From the NCBI GenBank assembly GCA_018064425.1, contig JAGHVF010000011.1:1-64000 (forward strand): 64,000 nt of DNA. Direction: 5' to 3'. The position numbers were made by a program, and so were the translations under genes. Below, in pieces: positions 8,859 through 19,900 of the stretch. How positions within the stretch are numbered: position 1 is the first letter of the stretch; every line of letters starts with the position of its first letter. The notes below the pieces were generated by a model. It searched no databases and had not been told where the DNA came from. It was given only the letters and a program-made list of their open reading frames with translations. The stretch comes from Candidatus Colinaster equi (GTDB lineage: Bacteria; Bacillota; Clostridia; Lachnospirales; Lachnospiraceae).

Positions 8859-11723
8859 CTAAACATTCTCAATATTTTTCTTTTTCATTATTAAAAGAAA
8901 CGCTCCAACACACACAAGCATAAATGCAACAACATATTTAATATTCAAACTCATATCCCCTGTATCCGGCGAAGCATCCTTCTTAAGGTTTCTTACCGTT
9001 GTACCATTTCTCAAAAGAGTAATTCCGTTACTGTCATCAATTGAATAGATACCGTAAAAGCTTAAATGTGTTGCATCAAATTCAATATTTTCATTATCAA
9101 TCAAAGCTGAAACTTCCTCCAGCTGTCCATCCTCATCAATCGCAACAACATGATAAGTTCCATCTTCGATTCCTTTTGGTATAGGCATTGTTATATTCAA
9201 TGTTGCCTTTCCAAATTTATTAATATTACATGTATCTGTGGCATCGGCCAAACTAATATCATATCCTGCAATATTCGGCACATTATCCTCTCCGAAAAGT
9301 TCTGCATACTTATTGCCTATTGCATCACTTGCCTCATCACTTGTATTGATATAAAGTTTTCCAACGTTTTCAGACTCGGAAAATGTTGCCATAATTACAT
9401 CGGTTATATTGCCATCATAAACAACATCAACTGAAGCGGAAGAATCACTCACCATTCTTGTATCACCGCTACTCTCAAGTAAGTCAAAATCCTTTATGGT
9501 ATAATTCGAGCCATTAACAGTTACTGTTTCGGGAATATTCTCAATCACTTCATCGCTAAAAATGTAATTATCCTTTACTATCAATGAACCGGTATCATTA
9601 CCCGCTTCATCCTTTTCTTTTGTAAGTATCAGTCCCGAAAAGCCCAACTTATCAGAATCTAACACTGTTTCCGAATAATCATTTACATCTTCATTAACTA
9701 TGGCAAACAGTACATTATACAAGCTGTCGTTTCTGTAATTATCATTTTCAAGTCTCTTCGACAATTTTCCGGCCGAAATCTTTGGAATACTGTCCCCTTC
9801 AAAAACAACAACTTTTGTTGAATTCGTTTTATCACAATCGGAATAATCAATTGCCCTAAGTCCAATGTTTTCAACACTTGCCGGAATAACCATAGTTGAT
9901 ATCGGACACCCCATAAAAGCTCGATCTCCGATATTTTTCAAATTATTTCCTCCTGCAACAGATGTAAGCACATTACATCCGCGAAATGCATCATCTCCGA
10001 TATCTGTAACCGAATCAGGCAGCGACAAATTGGATATACTGATATTATTCATAAATGCACACGGAGCTATTTTTTTTACACCGTTTGGAATATTTACCGT
10101 TGCTGATTGTCCTTTATATGCTATCAAAATTCCATCACCGACTATAAGAAAATCTCCGCCCGAAACATTGCTTATGAAATTATTCATATATGGCGTATTC
10201 TCAAAAGCATGTGCTTCTATATCGGTGACAGTATTTGGAATACTAACATTTGCCAAATCATCACAATGATAAAACGCACCATATCCTATAGATGTAACTC
10301 CTGTCGGTATTTCAGCCGTAGAAATATTGCTTCTCGCAAATGAAAAGTCTCCTATTGCCGTAATATCTTGCGGAAAAGAATAATCAGTCATATCACTTGA
10401 GGCATAATATGCCTGCATTGCTATTTTTCCGTCATTCTCAGTAAATTTGGGCAAATACCCACCTTTTTTCGAATCATATATTACAGACTGATCCGAATCA
10501 TCGTTTGATGCATTATCAATAGCATTACTATCGATATTTGCGTCGGTTGCATTTGTATCCGTAACAATACCCGAGTTGAGTTGCTGACCCGATGATAAAA
10601 ACAGAACAGCATTACCGCCAACAACAACAGTCTTTGCCAAAACATTATCGTCATCAATTACAGATAACGGATCCACAGTAGGCATATATTCAACATTGCT
10701 CGGATCCTTACTTGCATCTACCAGGCTTATATTTTCTACCAATTCCGTCGGAGATTCCTTATATTCTTCATTGGTACTTGTCTCTTCAACGCTTGGCTCT
10801 TCCTTGGGAATAATTATCGTTTTAGTATCTGCTTTTTCGACACGGCTTACATCAGTCGAATCAAAATTCTTAAAAAATTCATATGCTGCCGTTCCTTCGT
10901 CAGCAATAATATTAAGCTTACCGCAACCGTCAAAAGCTGTCGGATCGATATATGATACGCTCGCCGGAATAGAAATATCCGCTAATGAAATACAATTCTC
11001 AAACGCTTTTGCTCCAATTGTTGTAACCGAATACGGAATATTGACAAATTTAAGATTTTTACAATTTGAAAAAGAATATGCGGAAATATCCGATACATAC
11101 GGAGAAATCGAAACCGAATCCAGTTTTTCATTTCCCCAAAATGAATACTTGTTAATTTTGTTAACGCTATCAGGCATCTTATAATATGTGGCATTATATC
11201 CATTCAAATATGATACCAACACTTCTCCCGTATTGTTATACAAACCGCCGCCGATTACTTTATATTTATCATTATTTCGGCTTACATTAACTGTTGATAA
11301 TCTGTTACATCCCGCAAACACTCCGTATCCAATATCATTAACATTGGCTCCGATATTAAAGATTTCAAGATTACCGCAACCTGCAAATGCCGCTGTATCA
11401 ATCTTCTCAAGCACATCATGATTGGATACGCTATGTAAATACGGACTGTTCGCAAACGCCGCATGCTTAATCTCTTTAAGATTTTTACCCGTATCAACAG
11501 AAGCAATCGTCTGATTACCCGCAAAGGACTCCTCACCAATATATTTAACTGTATCAGAAACAGACACGGCTGTTGCCGTGCCTGTATATTTAGCCAAGAT
11601 ATCATGGTCCATCTGAAATTCATCAAGTACAACAGCTTCTGTTCTGTCATACGGAATTGTAACGATAAGTACTGCAATAATTATCAATGCAATTCCTAAT
11701 AATTTTACAATACGTCGGCCCAT
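8859..11723 (-). CDS. BspA-like leucine-rich repeat surface protein with SPDTGD sorting signal
   Basis: 954 residues from ATG at 11723, preceded by GAGG at seven bases; the ORF track uses a GTG four codons earlier that overlaps the previous stop but has no ribosome site. A signal segment (LLGIALIIIAVLIVTIPY) is followed by two blocks of LRR_5 repeats (about 40-290 and 440-640; pattern IGDxAFxGCxxLxSVxIPxSVTxIG) joined by a low-complexity acidic Asp/Asn/Ser/Glu/Thr linker. The C-terminal module matches that of the neighbouring 1,650-residue protein (ISLADATD, TMPIPKG, DATHLSFYGIYS). It ends with SPDTGD, a membrane helix and the basic tail KKKN. SPxTG resembles signals used by class B sortases of Clostridioides difficile, and sortase B is encoded nearby. 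BspA-type repeats are often adhesive; the ligand is unknown. Confidence 0.85.
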   Translation of the reverse strand: MGRRIVKLLGIALIIIAVLIVTIPYDRTEAVVLDEFQMDHDILAKYTGTATAVSVSDTVKYIGEESFAGNQTIASVDTGKNLKEIKHAAFANSPYLHSVSNHDVLEKIDTAAFAGCGNLEIFNIGANVNDIGYGVFAGCNRLSTVNVSRNNDKYKVIGGGLYNNTGEVLVSYLNGYNATYYKMPDSVNKINKYSFWGNEKLDSVSISPYVSDISAYSFSNCKNLKFVNIPYSVTTIGAKAFENCISLADISIPASVSYIDPTAFDGCGKLNIIADEGTAAYEFFKNFDSTDVSRVEKADTKTIIIPKEEPSVEETSTNEEYKESPTELVENISLVDASKDPSNVEYMPTVDPLSVIDDDNVLAKTVVVGGNAVLFLSSGQQLNSGIVTDTNATDANIDSNAIDNASNDDSDQSVIYDSKKGGYLPKFTENDGKIAMQAYYASSDMTDYSFPQDITAIGDFSFARSNISTAEIPTGVTSIGYGAFYHCDDLANVSIPNTVTDIEAHAFENTPYMNNFISNVSGGDFLIVGDGILIAYKGQSATVNIPNGVKKIAPCAFMNNISISNLSLPDSVTDIGDDAFRGCNVLTSVAGGNNLKNIGDRAFMGCPISTMVIPASVENIGLRAIDYSDCDKTNSTKVVVFEGDSIPKISAGKLSKRLENDNYRNDSLYNVLFAIVNEDVNDYSETVLDSDKLGFSGLILTKEKDEAGNDTGSLIVKDNYIFSDEVIENIPETVTVNGSNYTIKDFDLLESSGDTRMVSDSSASVDVVYDGNITDVIMATFSESENVGKLYINTSDEASDAIGNKYAELFGEDNVPNIAGYDISLADATDTCNINKFGKATLNITMPIPKGIEDGTYHVVAIDEDGQLEEVSALIDNENIEFDATHLSFYGIYSIDDSNGITLLRNGTTVRNLKKDASPDTGDMSLNIKYVVAFMLVCVGAFLLIMKKKNIENV

Positions 11724-11734
11724 AATCGTCCTCA

Positions 11735-14700
11735 CTACGCTGCTTTAGGAATAATAATCTTATCCTTTTTGAGGAACAAGAATAACGAAGATGCTGCTAA
11801 CGCAATTACTACAAACCACTTTGGATGAATTGGATCACCTGTCTTAGGTGTTGCATCAATTGTTCCTTCTGTCAGGTTATTTGTATCAACATAAATTGTA
11901 TACGGTGAAAAATGTGTTGCTGTAAAGCTTACACATGATATACCGTCAATTGTTGTAAACTTGCAGGCTAAATCTTCAAGCTGTGAACCGTTTACAACCG
12001 CTCCTACTTTATTATTTCCTGCATACTGAACCAATGCATCCGGAATTGGCATAGTAACATTAACGCTAAGATTAGATGTATCAGTAATCTTATTTTGTCC
12101 GGTTGCATCATATAAAGATATATCCATTGCGAAATACTTTATAGGTGTCATATCTCCGTATTTATTTGCAAGAGCCGTCGCAACCTGATTAGCCGCTTCA
12201 TCACTCTCTGTTATTCTTACAACAAAACTGTCGGTAGATCCCGATACAGAAGCATACGCCTTATCTGTATTAGATATTCCGGGTTTTGTAATATCTACTC
12301 TTGTACCGTTTGCATCCGTATTACCGTTTGTATTCGATGTAGTAGTACCTGTACCGTTTCTGTTCGTAGTGCCTGTTGCAGACGATGAAGAATTAGTACT
12401 TGTACCACTCTTTGCATCTTTGTATGTAGCAGTAACAATCGAATCACCTGCCGCCATTTTGATTGTTGTTGCTTTACTTGTCGCACTATATATTGTCGCA
12501 GATGCACCGGTTACAATCCATTTATCAAATACCTTTCCCGGAGGTGCATCTATAGCTTCAATAATAACCGTAGTATCCTTTGCATACTGACCAGAACCAC
12601 TACCATATACTACCTGAAGATTATATTTAGTTCCCGAACCGGTAGGTGACACTGCTCCTGTAGGTGTTACATTTGGTGTAACATTTGGTGTCGTCTTAGC
12701 CGGAGGAGTTACCTTACCGCCGGGTGTTGTTCCCGGTGTTGTTCCCGGCGATACTACAGGTGTTACATCAGGCGAAACAACAGGTGTTGTACCGCCGGGT
12801 GTATATATTGCCAAAATTGTTGTATCTTCGGTAATATTCTTTAATGATCTGTTCCAGCCTGAGAAAGTATATCCTTCTCTAACAGGTATCTCATCATCTT
12901 CCGGGGCTTCTACTGTACCGCCGCTTGCAACCTGCTCTGTTTTTATCAAATGCATAATCATACTATCGTCAATATAGTAGAATTTGACGGTAAACAAATC
13001 ATCCAACGTCTGACTTACATCTACGCCCTGTTGCTTGGCCGCCTCTCTTACACCTGAATCTTTGTATGATACTAAGAACGGTTGTTTAACTTTCTCATTA
13101 TCAGCCGTTGCACCGTATGCATTTGATCCCAAAGAAACCTCATGTCCTCTTACAATAACCTTTGTATAAGAACCTGTGCCGGCAAACGCTTCATTACCGA
13201 TAGCCTTAACATTAGCAGGTAAATCCACTTCCGTTAACATCTCACTATCTTTAAAACATCCTTCAGGAATAGTTGTAAATCCTTTACAGCCTGTGAAATC
13301 AACGCTTGTAATTGTGTCACAATCTTCAAATGCCGATGGTGCAATGTTAGAAACATTGGCAAGATCAGGATCATTATTGGCATTAACCGAGCTTGCACCT
13401 ACAGCCGAACCACGTCCTGCAAAACATTCAACAAGTTCCTTGCTGCCGGATGCAGTATTTGCATACAAAATACCGTTATTTGCCTCAAAATTGGTATTTC
13501 CGCAAGCAACAGATGTAAGAGACGTACAATTGTAAAACGGTAATTTACCTACATCGACAATATCTGTTCCGAGTGATACAGTCTCAAGGTTTTCACAACT
13601 GTCAAAGCACTTATCCGGAAGATATTTTACGTTATACATCGTAATTGTCTTCAGTCTATCGTTACCTTTTGCTTTATTCTCTGCTCTGTTTCCGGCATCA
13701 AATTCTCTTATCTGACTGTCAGTTCCTACAGTATGATCGTAATAACCATCGTTGTTACCTGTAGCCGCACCGTCAGCACCATAATATCCGCTAAATAAAC
13801 CTTGTGTTCTGTATGTCTCTGCAGGTGAAGTATATTCGCCCGAGCCATTAAAATATGCAGAAATACTTGCATCATTCTTTCTTGATGATGCTTCGCCGAA
13901 ATTCTCACTCGAATTACCGAAATAGCCAACCGTATCAATACTTGAAACACCCATAGGCACAATCATATTCTCAATAAGGAATTGTTTGTTTTCCTGTGCC
14001 GGTGTAAGCGCAACTCCTGACGCCTTAAATGCAGCTTTTTGAGCCGCATCCAATGAGCTTGAATTTCCTGCACCCAAAATTTGATTTTTAATGTCATCAG
14101 CACAATTAACACGTTTTACAACACGCAATTCTGCAGGTGTCAAATCAGCTTCGGTATCAATCTTTGTAGCGATTTCTGTCGGTAATATTCCTCTTTCTTC
14201 TTCTGTCAAATCTTCATAGTGAGGATAGCCGACAAGGGTTGCCAAGCCGTTTACATTATCAAGAATAACCGTAAGGCCATCATTTGATCTGTAACATACC
14301 CTTATACCCTGACTTTCATCTACATAATTGTCCTTTTGCATGCTCCACACAAAAGGTCCGTAATACAGTCCGATGTCGCCATGAAGTGTAAGTCTGTCGC
14401 CTTCGGTACTGAATGCCTTCGCGCCAATTGAATCAACTGTAAAATTGTCCAATCCGACATTCGGTGTATCAAAATAAATATCTGTTATCTTGTTACACTT
14501 CTCAAATGCACTCGCTCCTATCGATGTAACGCCTTTACCTATATATACCGATGTAAGTGACGGACACTGTGCAAACGCACTTGCACCTATCGTCTGAACA
14601 TCATCTCCCAAATCAACATTTGCAAGCTTTGGAGCGCCCTTGAATACAGAATCACCTATAGCCGTAACATTACCTTCAAATGTAAGATCCTTAATGTGAT

Positions 14701-16687
14701 TAAGCACACTGTCAGGCAAATCAATTTTACCAAAACATCCGGTCTCCAATCCCACTAACGGTATTGAACCAATCTTAGCAGGTACCTTTAAATCAATATC
14801 AGATGCACTGTTTCTGAACTCACAATTGTGCAACACACCTGTATTGTCATCATTTTTTATAATGGATTCAATATATTTTACGCCATCCGATTCCTGACAT
14901 ATTTCATAATAAGTATTTCCCCCGGACTCATAACAATATGGAACCGGTGTACTGAACTTATTATATGTATCCCAAGTTGCTTCACGCTCGGCAGCTTTTG
15001 TACTACCGCCGCTAAAACCGTTTTCAGGACCTTTTACATAGAATTCATCATTCTCAATTTCAGAGAAAATATCCTCATCTTCATATGTTATACTTGTACA
15101 CTGCTTAGGAAATTCAACACGTGCCAAGCTAACACAACCGGCAAAAGTATCATTATCAAGAGTAACTATCGTACCAGAATTACCATATCCGCCGGGCATT
15201 ACGACATCAGTAAGACTCTTTCGTCCCGAAAAAATCTTATCACCCAAAGCACCCATATTAGATGCTTCAGACATATCAATAGACGTCATCTTATCAACGC
15301 CATAATTGGTACAAGCAAAAGCTCCGTCCTGAATCTCCGAAATAGACGTTTTGCCTATAGTTATCGAGGCTAAGCCACAATTATAAAATGCGCCTTCTTC
15401 AATACATCCTCCATCATTATTTCCGGTACTGATTTTAGACATATCAACCGTATTAAGGTTAAGGCATTCCGCAAAAGCTCCTTTTCCGATAACTCCAACC
15501 TGGTATGGGAATGTTATACCTTCCAAAGCAGAACAATTGTAAAATGCTTCCTTACCGATATATGATGCATTCTCCATCTCTATTGTTTTCAACTGAGTGG
15601 ATCCGCTAAACGCTCTGTTACCTACGGTCTCAGCTCCATACAAATGAACATCCGTAAGGAACGAACCCTTAAATGCCTCATCACCTATATATTTAATTTC
15701 ATTTGGCAGATTAAGTACTTTAACATTTTCTACGCCCTGGAATGCCTTGTTTCCGACAGCAAGAACTGTAGTCTGTTCATCTACAACAAAGTTATTCTCA
15801 TCAAGAAGTTTTCCTTCCGGCTTACTTTGTGCCTGAACAAGATACAAATGTGCATCACCAATTGCACCCGTAGGCTTCGGCGAATCACTTCTCATGTCAA
15901 TTACATCAACAAGTACACCTTCACATCCATCCCAGCCAAGAACCTTATCGCAGTACCATCTCTTTCTTATATCAGATACATTACTGTCAACAGGCATATC
16001 ACTTGGAGTAACCACAAGCGGTGCAGGTTCTACAGGTGCAGGAATTGTATATGACCCTTCACCATGTTCATCCTCGTAAGCCTTCTTATCAAGTAACCAT
16101 TGATTATATGAAGCCTCATATTCCCTATATTTGTTATTATATGTCTGCAGAGAATTCGAGAAATACTTCTCAAACAAAGCAACACTCTGAGCGTTATCTT
16201 TATCATATGTAAATGTCTTGGTCGCGCCCTCTCCGGTTGCATAATACGTATCATATGTATCAAAATCCACAGTCATATATGAATAATTGACAACATCGCT
16301 AAGAGTAACGGTCTCTGTTGCAAAAGTTGAATTATACTTTGAAACAACAGCAGCTTTTGTAGGCGAAAAATTACCAATATAAAAATCAAAAATGTCATAT
16401 AACATATACTGATCTGACGTAGATGTCTTACGCGTAGCATATGCTGTATAGGTAGTAGCGGTCTTATCTCCCAAATTAACACCGCCGGTATGTGCTGTAT
16501 CTACTGTCGAAGTATCCGTATCATCATACGGATATGTATACGGTTCTTTACCTACACCGGTACCGGCTTCAATATCCGGAACAGGAATGGCCGCAACCGT
16601 AATCGCACTTACCATAAGTAAAGCACCTATAGTTCTACGCACCGACTTTCTTAATTTTCTGTTTGATTTCTTAGCAGATTTTCCCAT
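11735..16687 (-). CDS. Large BspA-like LRR surface protein with InlB-type repeats and TPKTGD sorting signal
   Basis: 1,650 residues; ATG at 16687 has AAGGAG upstream. Parts in order: signal peptide with a long basic start (KKSNRKLRKSVRRT); LRR_5 blocks from ~310 to ~1,190 broken by non-repeat inserts; a Listeria-Bacteroides (Flg_new/InlB B) repeat (VREGYTFSGWNRSLKNI) near 1,280; a Thr/Pro/Val linker; a divergent InlB B-repeat (PPGKVFDKWIVTG); a Ser/Thr/Asn/Gly linker; a beta module shared with the 954-residue protein (FAMDISLYDATG, VTMPIPDA, FTATHFSPYTIY); then TPKTGD, a membrane helix and a tail with KKDK. First gene of the surface operon, overlapping or nearly touching the next. Wall attachment by the nearby sortase B is inferred from the sorting signal. 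Likely a multi-domain adhesin or wall scaffold. Confidence 0.88.
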   Translation of the reverse strand: MGKSAKKSNRKLRKSVRRTIGALLMVSAITVAAIPVPDIEAGTGVGKEPYTYPYDDTDTSTVDTAHTGGVNLGDKTATTYTAYATRKTSTSDQYMLYDIFDFYIGNFSPTKAAVVSKYNSTFATETVTLSDVVNYSYMTVDFDTYDTYYATGEGATKTFTYDKDNAQSVALFEKYFSNSLQTYNNKYREYEASYNQWLLDKKAYEDEHGEGSYTIPAPVEPAPLVVTPSDMPVDSNVSDIRKRWYCDKVLGWDGCEGVLVDVIDMRSDSPKPTGAIGDAHLYLVQAQSKPEGKLLDENNFVVDEQTTVLAVGNKAFQGVENVKVLNLPNEIKYIGDEAFKGSFLTDVHLYGAETVGNRAFSGSTQLKTIEMENASYIGKEAFYNCSALEGITFPYQVGVIGKGAFAECLNLNTVDMSKISTGNNDGGCIEEGAFYNCGLASITIGKTSISEIQDGAFACTNYGVDKMTSIDMSEASNMGALGDKIFSGRKSLTDVVMPGGYGNSGTIVTLDNDTFAGCVSLARVEFPKQCTSITYEDEDIFSEIENDEFYVKGPENGFSGGSTKAAEREATWDTYNKFSTPVPYCYESGGNTYYEICQESDGVKYIESIIKNDDNTGVLHNCEFRNSASDIDLKVPAKIGSIPLVGLETGCFGKIDLPDSVLNHIKDLTFEGNVTAIGDSVFKGAPKLANVDLGDDVQTIGASAFAQCPSLTSVYIGKGVTSIGASAFEKCNKITDIYFDTPNVGLDNFTVDSIGAKAFSTEGDRLTLHGDIGLYYGPFVWSMQKDNYVDESQGIRVCYRSNDGLTVILDNVNGLATLVGYPHYEDLTEEERGILPTEIATKIDTEADLTPAELRVVKRVNCADDIKNQILGAGNSSSLDAAQKAAFKASGVALTPAQENKQFLIENMIVPMGVSSIDTVGYFGNSSENFGEASSRKNDASISAYFNGSGEYTSPAETYRTQGLFSGYYGADGAATGNNDGYYDHTVGTDSQIREFDAGNRAENKAKGNDRLKTITMYNVKYLPDKCFDSCENLETVSLGTDIVDVGKLPFYNCTSLTSVACGNTNFEANNGILYANTASGSKELVECFAGRGSAVGASSVNANNDPDLANVSNIAPSAFEDCDTITSVDFTGCKGFTTIPEGCFKDSEMLTEVDLPANVKAIGNEAFAGTGSYTKVIVRGHEVSLGSNAYGATADNEKVKQPFLVSYKDSGVREAAKQQGVDVSQTLDDLFTVKFYYIDDSMIMHLIKTEQVASGGTVEAPEDDEIPVREGYTFSGWNRSLKNITEDTTILAIYTPGGTTPVVSPDVTPVVSPGTTPGTTPGGKVTPPAKTTPNVTPNVTPTGAVSPTGSGTKYNLQVVYGSGSGQYAKDTTVIIEAIDAPPGKVFDKWIVTGASATIYSATSKATTIKMAAGDSIVTATYKDAKSGTSTNSSSSATGTTNRNGTGTTTSNTNGNTDANGTRVDITKPGISNTDKAYASVSGSTDSFVVRITESDEAANQVATALANKYGDMTPIKYFAMDISLYDATGQNKITDTSNLSVNVTMPIPDALVQYAGNNKVGAVVNGSQLEDLACKFTTIDGISCVSFTATHFSPYTIYVDTNNLTEGTIDATPKTGDPIHPKWFVVIALAASSLFLFLKKDKIIIPKAA
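12655..12800 (-). repeat. Low-complexity Thr/Pro linker repeats inside the LRR gene
   Basis: Tandem near-repeats such as ggtgttgttcccggtgttgt and ggtgttacatttggtgtaac encode the TPG/TPV/NVTP linker between two InlB-type repeats. Short in-frame units like these can change copy number by slippage. Confidence 0.7.
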
Positions 16688-16703
16688 TGGGTCTCTCCTT
16701 ATA

Positions 16704-16722
16704 CACGAAACTTATATTCGTG
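16704..16722 (-). promoter_or_regulatory. Small stem-loop directly before the ribosome site of the surface operon
   Basis: Inverted repeat CACGAA-7 nt-TTCGTG ends four bases before AAGGAG of the 1,650-residue LRR gene. A six-pair stem this close to the ribosome site could affect translation or RNA stability; function is inference. Confidence 0.4.
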
Positions 16723-16812
16723 AATCCACAATCTCTTTATTTTTATCGGCATTTTCTGCCTTTTTCTTAACCTTTGAACAGATTCACCCCATTTATATTA
16801 CATACCATACTA

Positions 16813-16840
16813 ATTTTACTATATATTGACATTTTTTCAA
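16813..16840 (-). promoter_or_regulatory. Probable promoter of the LRR/Ig surface operon
   Basis: Minus strand -35 TTGAAA (16835-16840), 16-base spacer, -10 TAAAAT (16813-16818). It lies downstream of the kinase terminator and leaves a ~120-base 5' leader before the first LRR gene. In the 253 bases between kinase and LRR gene I see only this promoter, the terminator and the small stem-loop. Confidence 0.6.
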
Positions 16841-16878
16841 CCCTTTTCGCAACATTTTGTGGTTCATTTTAATATAAT

Positions 16879-16915
16879 AAAAGCTATCTTTGCACCAAAC
16901 ACAAAGATAGCTTTT
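16879..16915 (-). terminator. Intrinsic terminator after the sortase/kinase operon
   Basis: Perfect 14-pair hairpin AAAAGCTATCTTTG / CAAAGATAGCTTTT with a nine-base loop, with a T-rich tail TTTTATTATATT on the minus strand. It separates srtB-kinase from the surface operon. Confidence 0.85.
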
Positions 16916-16940
16916 ATTGAAATTATGTTATTAAACAACA

Positions 16941-19900
16941 CTATTTTTTATCACCCGAAGCATCTGCAAAATTTGCTACATAAGATGCCATTACTGTTTC
17001 TCCCAACTTATTATGCCTTTTTGTATGCGCTTCATCGGAATCTACAGATTTTTCATTTACTATGTCAGACGTATTACCCGAAGCAGTATTATCATTCTTT
17101 GCCATTTTCTCTTTTTCATACGTACTTTCTTTGCTATCATCTTTTGATAACTTTATCGTTTTCGCTCCGCCAACACTTGCAGTGTCCATTCCAACCTGCT
17201 TGCTGATTTTGGCATCTTTAAGATAATATTCCGGCATAACCGATACAATATCACCGTTCATATTCTTAAAATTGACATACTTATTCGGCAATAAAACAGA
17301 AATAACGCTTTCAAGCTGCTTAGCATCATATGGTTTGGCAATAAAATCATCAAATCCGTTTGAAATGTAGAATTCTCTGGAATCATAATCTACATTGGAG
17401 GTTATCGCCACAGTCTTACTGCTCTCTGACAACAGCCCCTTATCTCTCAATTCGTTTAACAGTTCAATACCATCCATTCCCGGCATTAAATGATCAATAA
17501 AGAACAAATCATAATCCGCTCTCATGGCCATTCTGATACATTCTTCACCGTTCAATGCCGTATCCACCTGTACACAATTTCGCTTAAGCAATCCTTTAAA
17601 TATCTTTAAGCTTACAGCACTATCATCTGTAACAAGAATTCTTGCCTTAGGAGCATACAAATACGATTCATTACGATCTCTGGCCGCCATATGCCTTTCA
17701 GTCTCAAACTCGCCAACCGGAGTGGGATCAATCACTTTTTGCTTGACTTCAAATGTAAACGTCGTACCTCTTCCAAATTCACTGTCTACTTCAATTTTTC
17801 CGTCAAGCAATTCGGTTATACGTTTTACTATAGGCAATCCAAGTCCTGTACCGCCCAAATCATTATCGAAATAATCAATTTTCTCAAAGGAATCAAATAC
17901 CCTGTTAATATCTTCCTTCTTTATTCCTATTCCCGTATCGGATATCACAATTCTAATGTATACCTCATCTTCGCCAATATCCGATGTAATAAACGAATCA
18001 ATTTTTGTTGTAACTTTACCCTTTTCGGTATATTTTACGGCATTAGACATTAAGTTAATCACAACCTGAGTTATTTTCTTAACATCGCCGTTCAATACAA
18101 GCGGTAAATCAGGACTTGGTTCCAATTCCATATTCAGTCCCTTGGCATGTGCATCGGGCGAAAATCTAACAGCCAAAGCAGTAATTATATCCTTGGTATT
18201 GTAATCAACATTATGAAGCGTCGCATTACCGTTTTCCATTTCGGAATAGTTTAATATGTTATCAACCAGATTCTTTAACGCTTTGCTTGCTCTTGATATA
18301 TTTTCGGAATATGACTTAACCTCATCCGATACATCTTCACGTTTAATCATTTCATTCATTCCGACAACCGTATTAATCGGAACTCTGAATTCATGACTCA
18401 TCTGTTTTACAAACCTGTTTTTTGCTTCATTTGATTCAGCCATCTGATCATAGGTTGCCTGCAAAGAGTCATTCACGTCGTTCTGCCATTTTGTTATTTT
18501 CCTCATGGATATTGACAGATATACTATGCAAAACAGGAATACTACTATTATCATAAGTGCAAATCTAAACAAGCCACCGTATATTTCTTCAAAGCTGTAC
18601 ACAGTAATCAATCTATATCTCGGAATCTGGCAATTGCCCGATACACCGGTTGACAAAACATCATTGTAATCATAAAAAGCAAATATTTTGTCGTTTGAAA
18701 ACAGAATACTACATGGTGTTTTAATCACATTAAATGTTTTTTCCGCCGTAAAATCAAATGTTCTATTTGGATTATTAATTATTGTTCCGTCAGGCGACAC
18801 AAGAAAGGCATATGAATTATCATTGTATGATGATGATAAAATATTCGACATAGTTGTTGCCGAGTATTCCAATCCAATTATCATAACATTTCCGGAATTC
18901 GTTCTATATGCTCTGGAAATAACTACTCTGTTCTCGCCCGTTGTTATATCTGTAAACGGGCCGGTGCAATATGCCGTATCCTTATCAATCAATCCAATTG
19001 CACCAATATACCAATCCAATTGCGTTAATATATATTCTTCGACATTCTCAATACCATTGCTTGTATACAAGATATTATTATCATCCGCCGAATATACAAA
19101 CGCACGGTTAATAGCTTTGTTTTGATTAACGGCATCATTCAAAACCACACTAAGTGAATTCTTTGATACCGGCTGCATTACTGTCATAAGCGAAATGGAA
19201 TCAATCGAATGCAACTGATTTTGATACCAAGCAGACACAACACCGTTATTCGCATTATGCATACCGAACAATCTGCTGTTCTCGGTTTTCAAGTTAACAC
19301 TTCCGCTGATAAAAATAGCAAGTACCATTGTAATCCATAGAATAATCGTCAGATTTTTTGCAATTCTATAACTCATCGATTTCTTATAGGATTTTCTTCC
19401 TTGCTTGATAACATCGCTATAATCTTTTCGATACTGATTAGCATCCAAGTATGTCTTAATATTTGCTACTAATTCTTTAATCTCATTTGCCGAATAATTA
19501 ATTTTATCCAAAGCGGCCTTTTTATCATCCGATTGTGAGAAAACATCAAAATCACTATATTCAATTATAGTGGAAAGCGGTGTCACAGCTTCGTCAACCA
19601 CTTTTTTTGCCATTCTCTCTCTTGTATTAGAATGTCCCTCAAACATTCTTTTTCTTTTTGCGTCGCTTTTATATACCCACGTAATAAACATGGCAATAAT
19701 GAGTAACAGTGAAGTATTTGTAACAATTAAGTACATTCTGTCTTCAAACAGTATATTTTTCTCCATTATTTCAACAGAATATATTTCATTATCACATTCC
19801 CTAAAAAATACCGTTACATTTCGGCCATCTGATTTTGCATCGAAGTAATACATATCTGCCGGCAAATTACATAATTTATCAAATATAGTTGCATATTGAG

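Noticed and set aside
10696-11184. 162-residue plus-strand ORF opposite the LRR gene
   Set aside because: Shadow of the LRR coding strand; Ser/Leu-rich without recognisable domain.
8859-16687. LPXTG/sortase A anchoring of the LRR proteins
   Set aside because: The motifs are SPDTG and TPKTG, not LPXTG, and the nearby sortase is class B.
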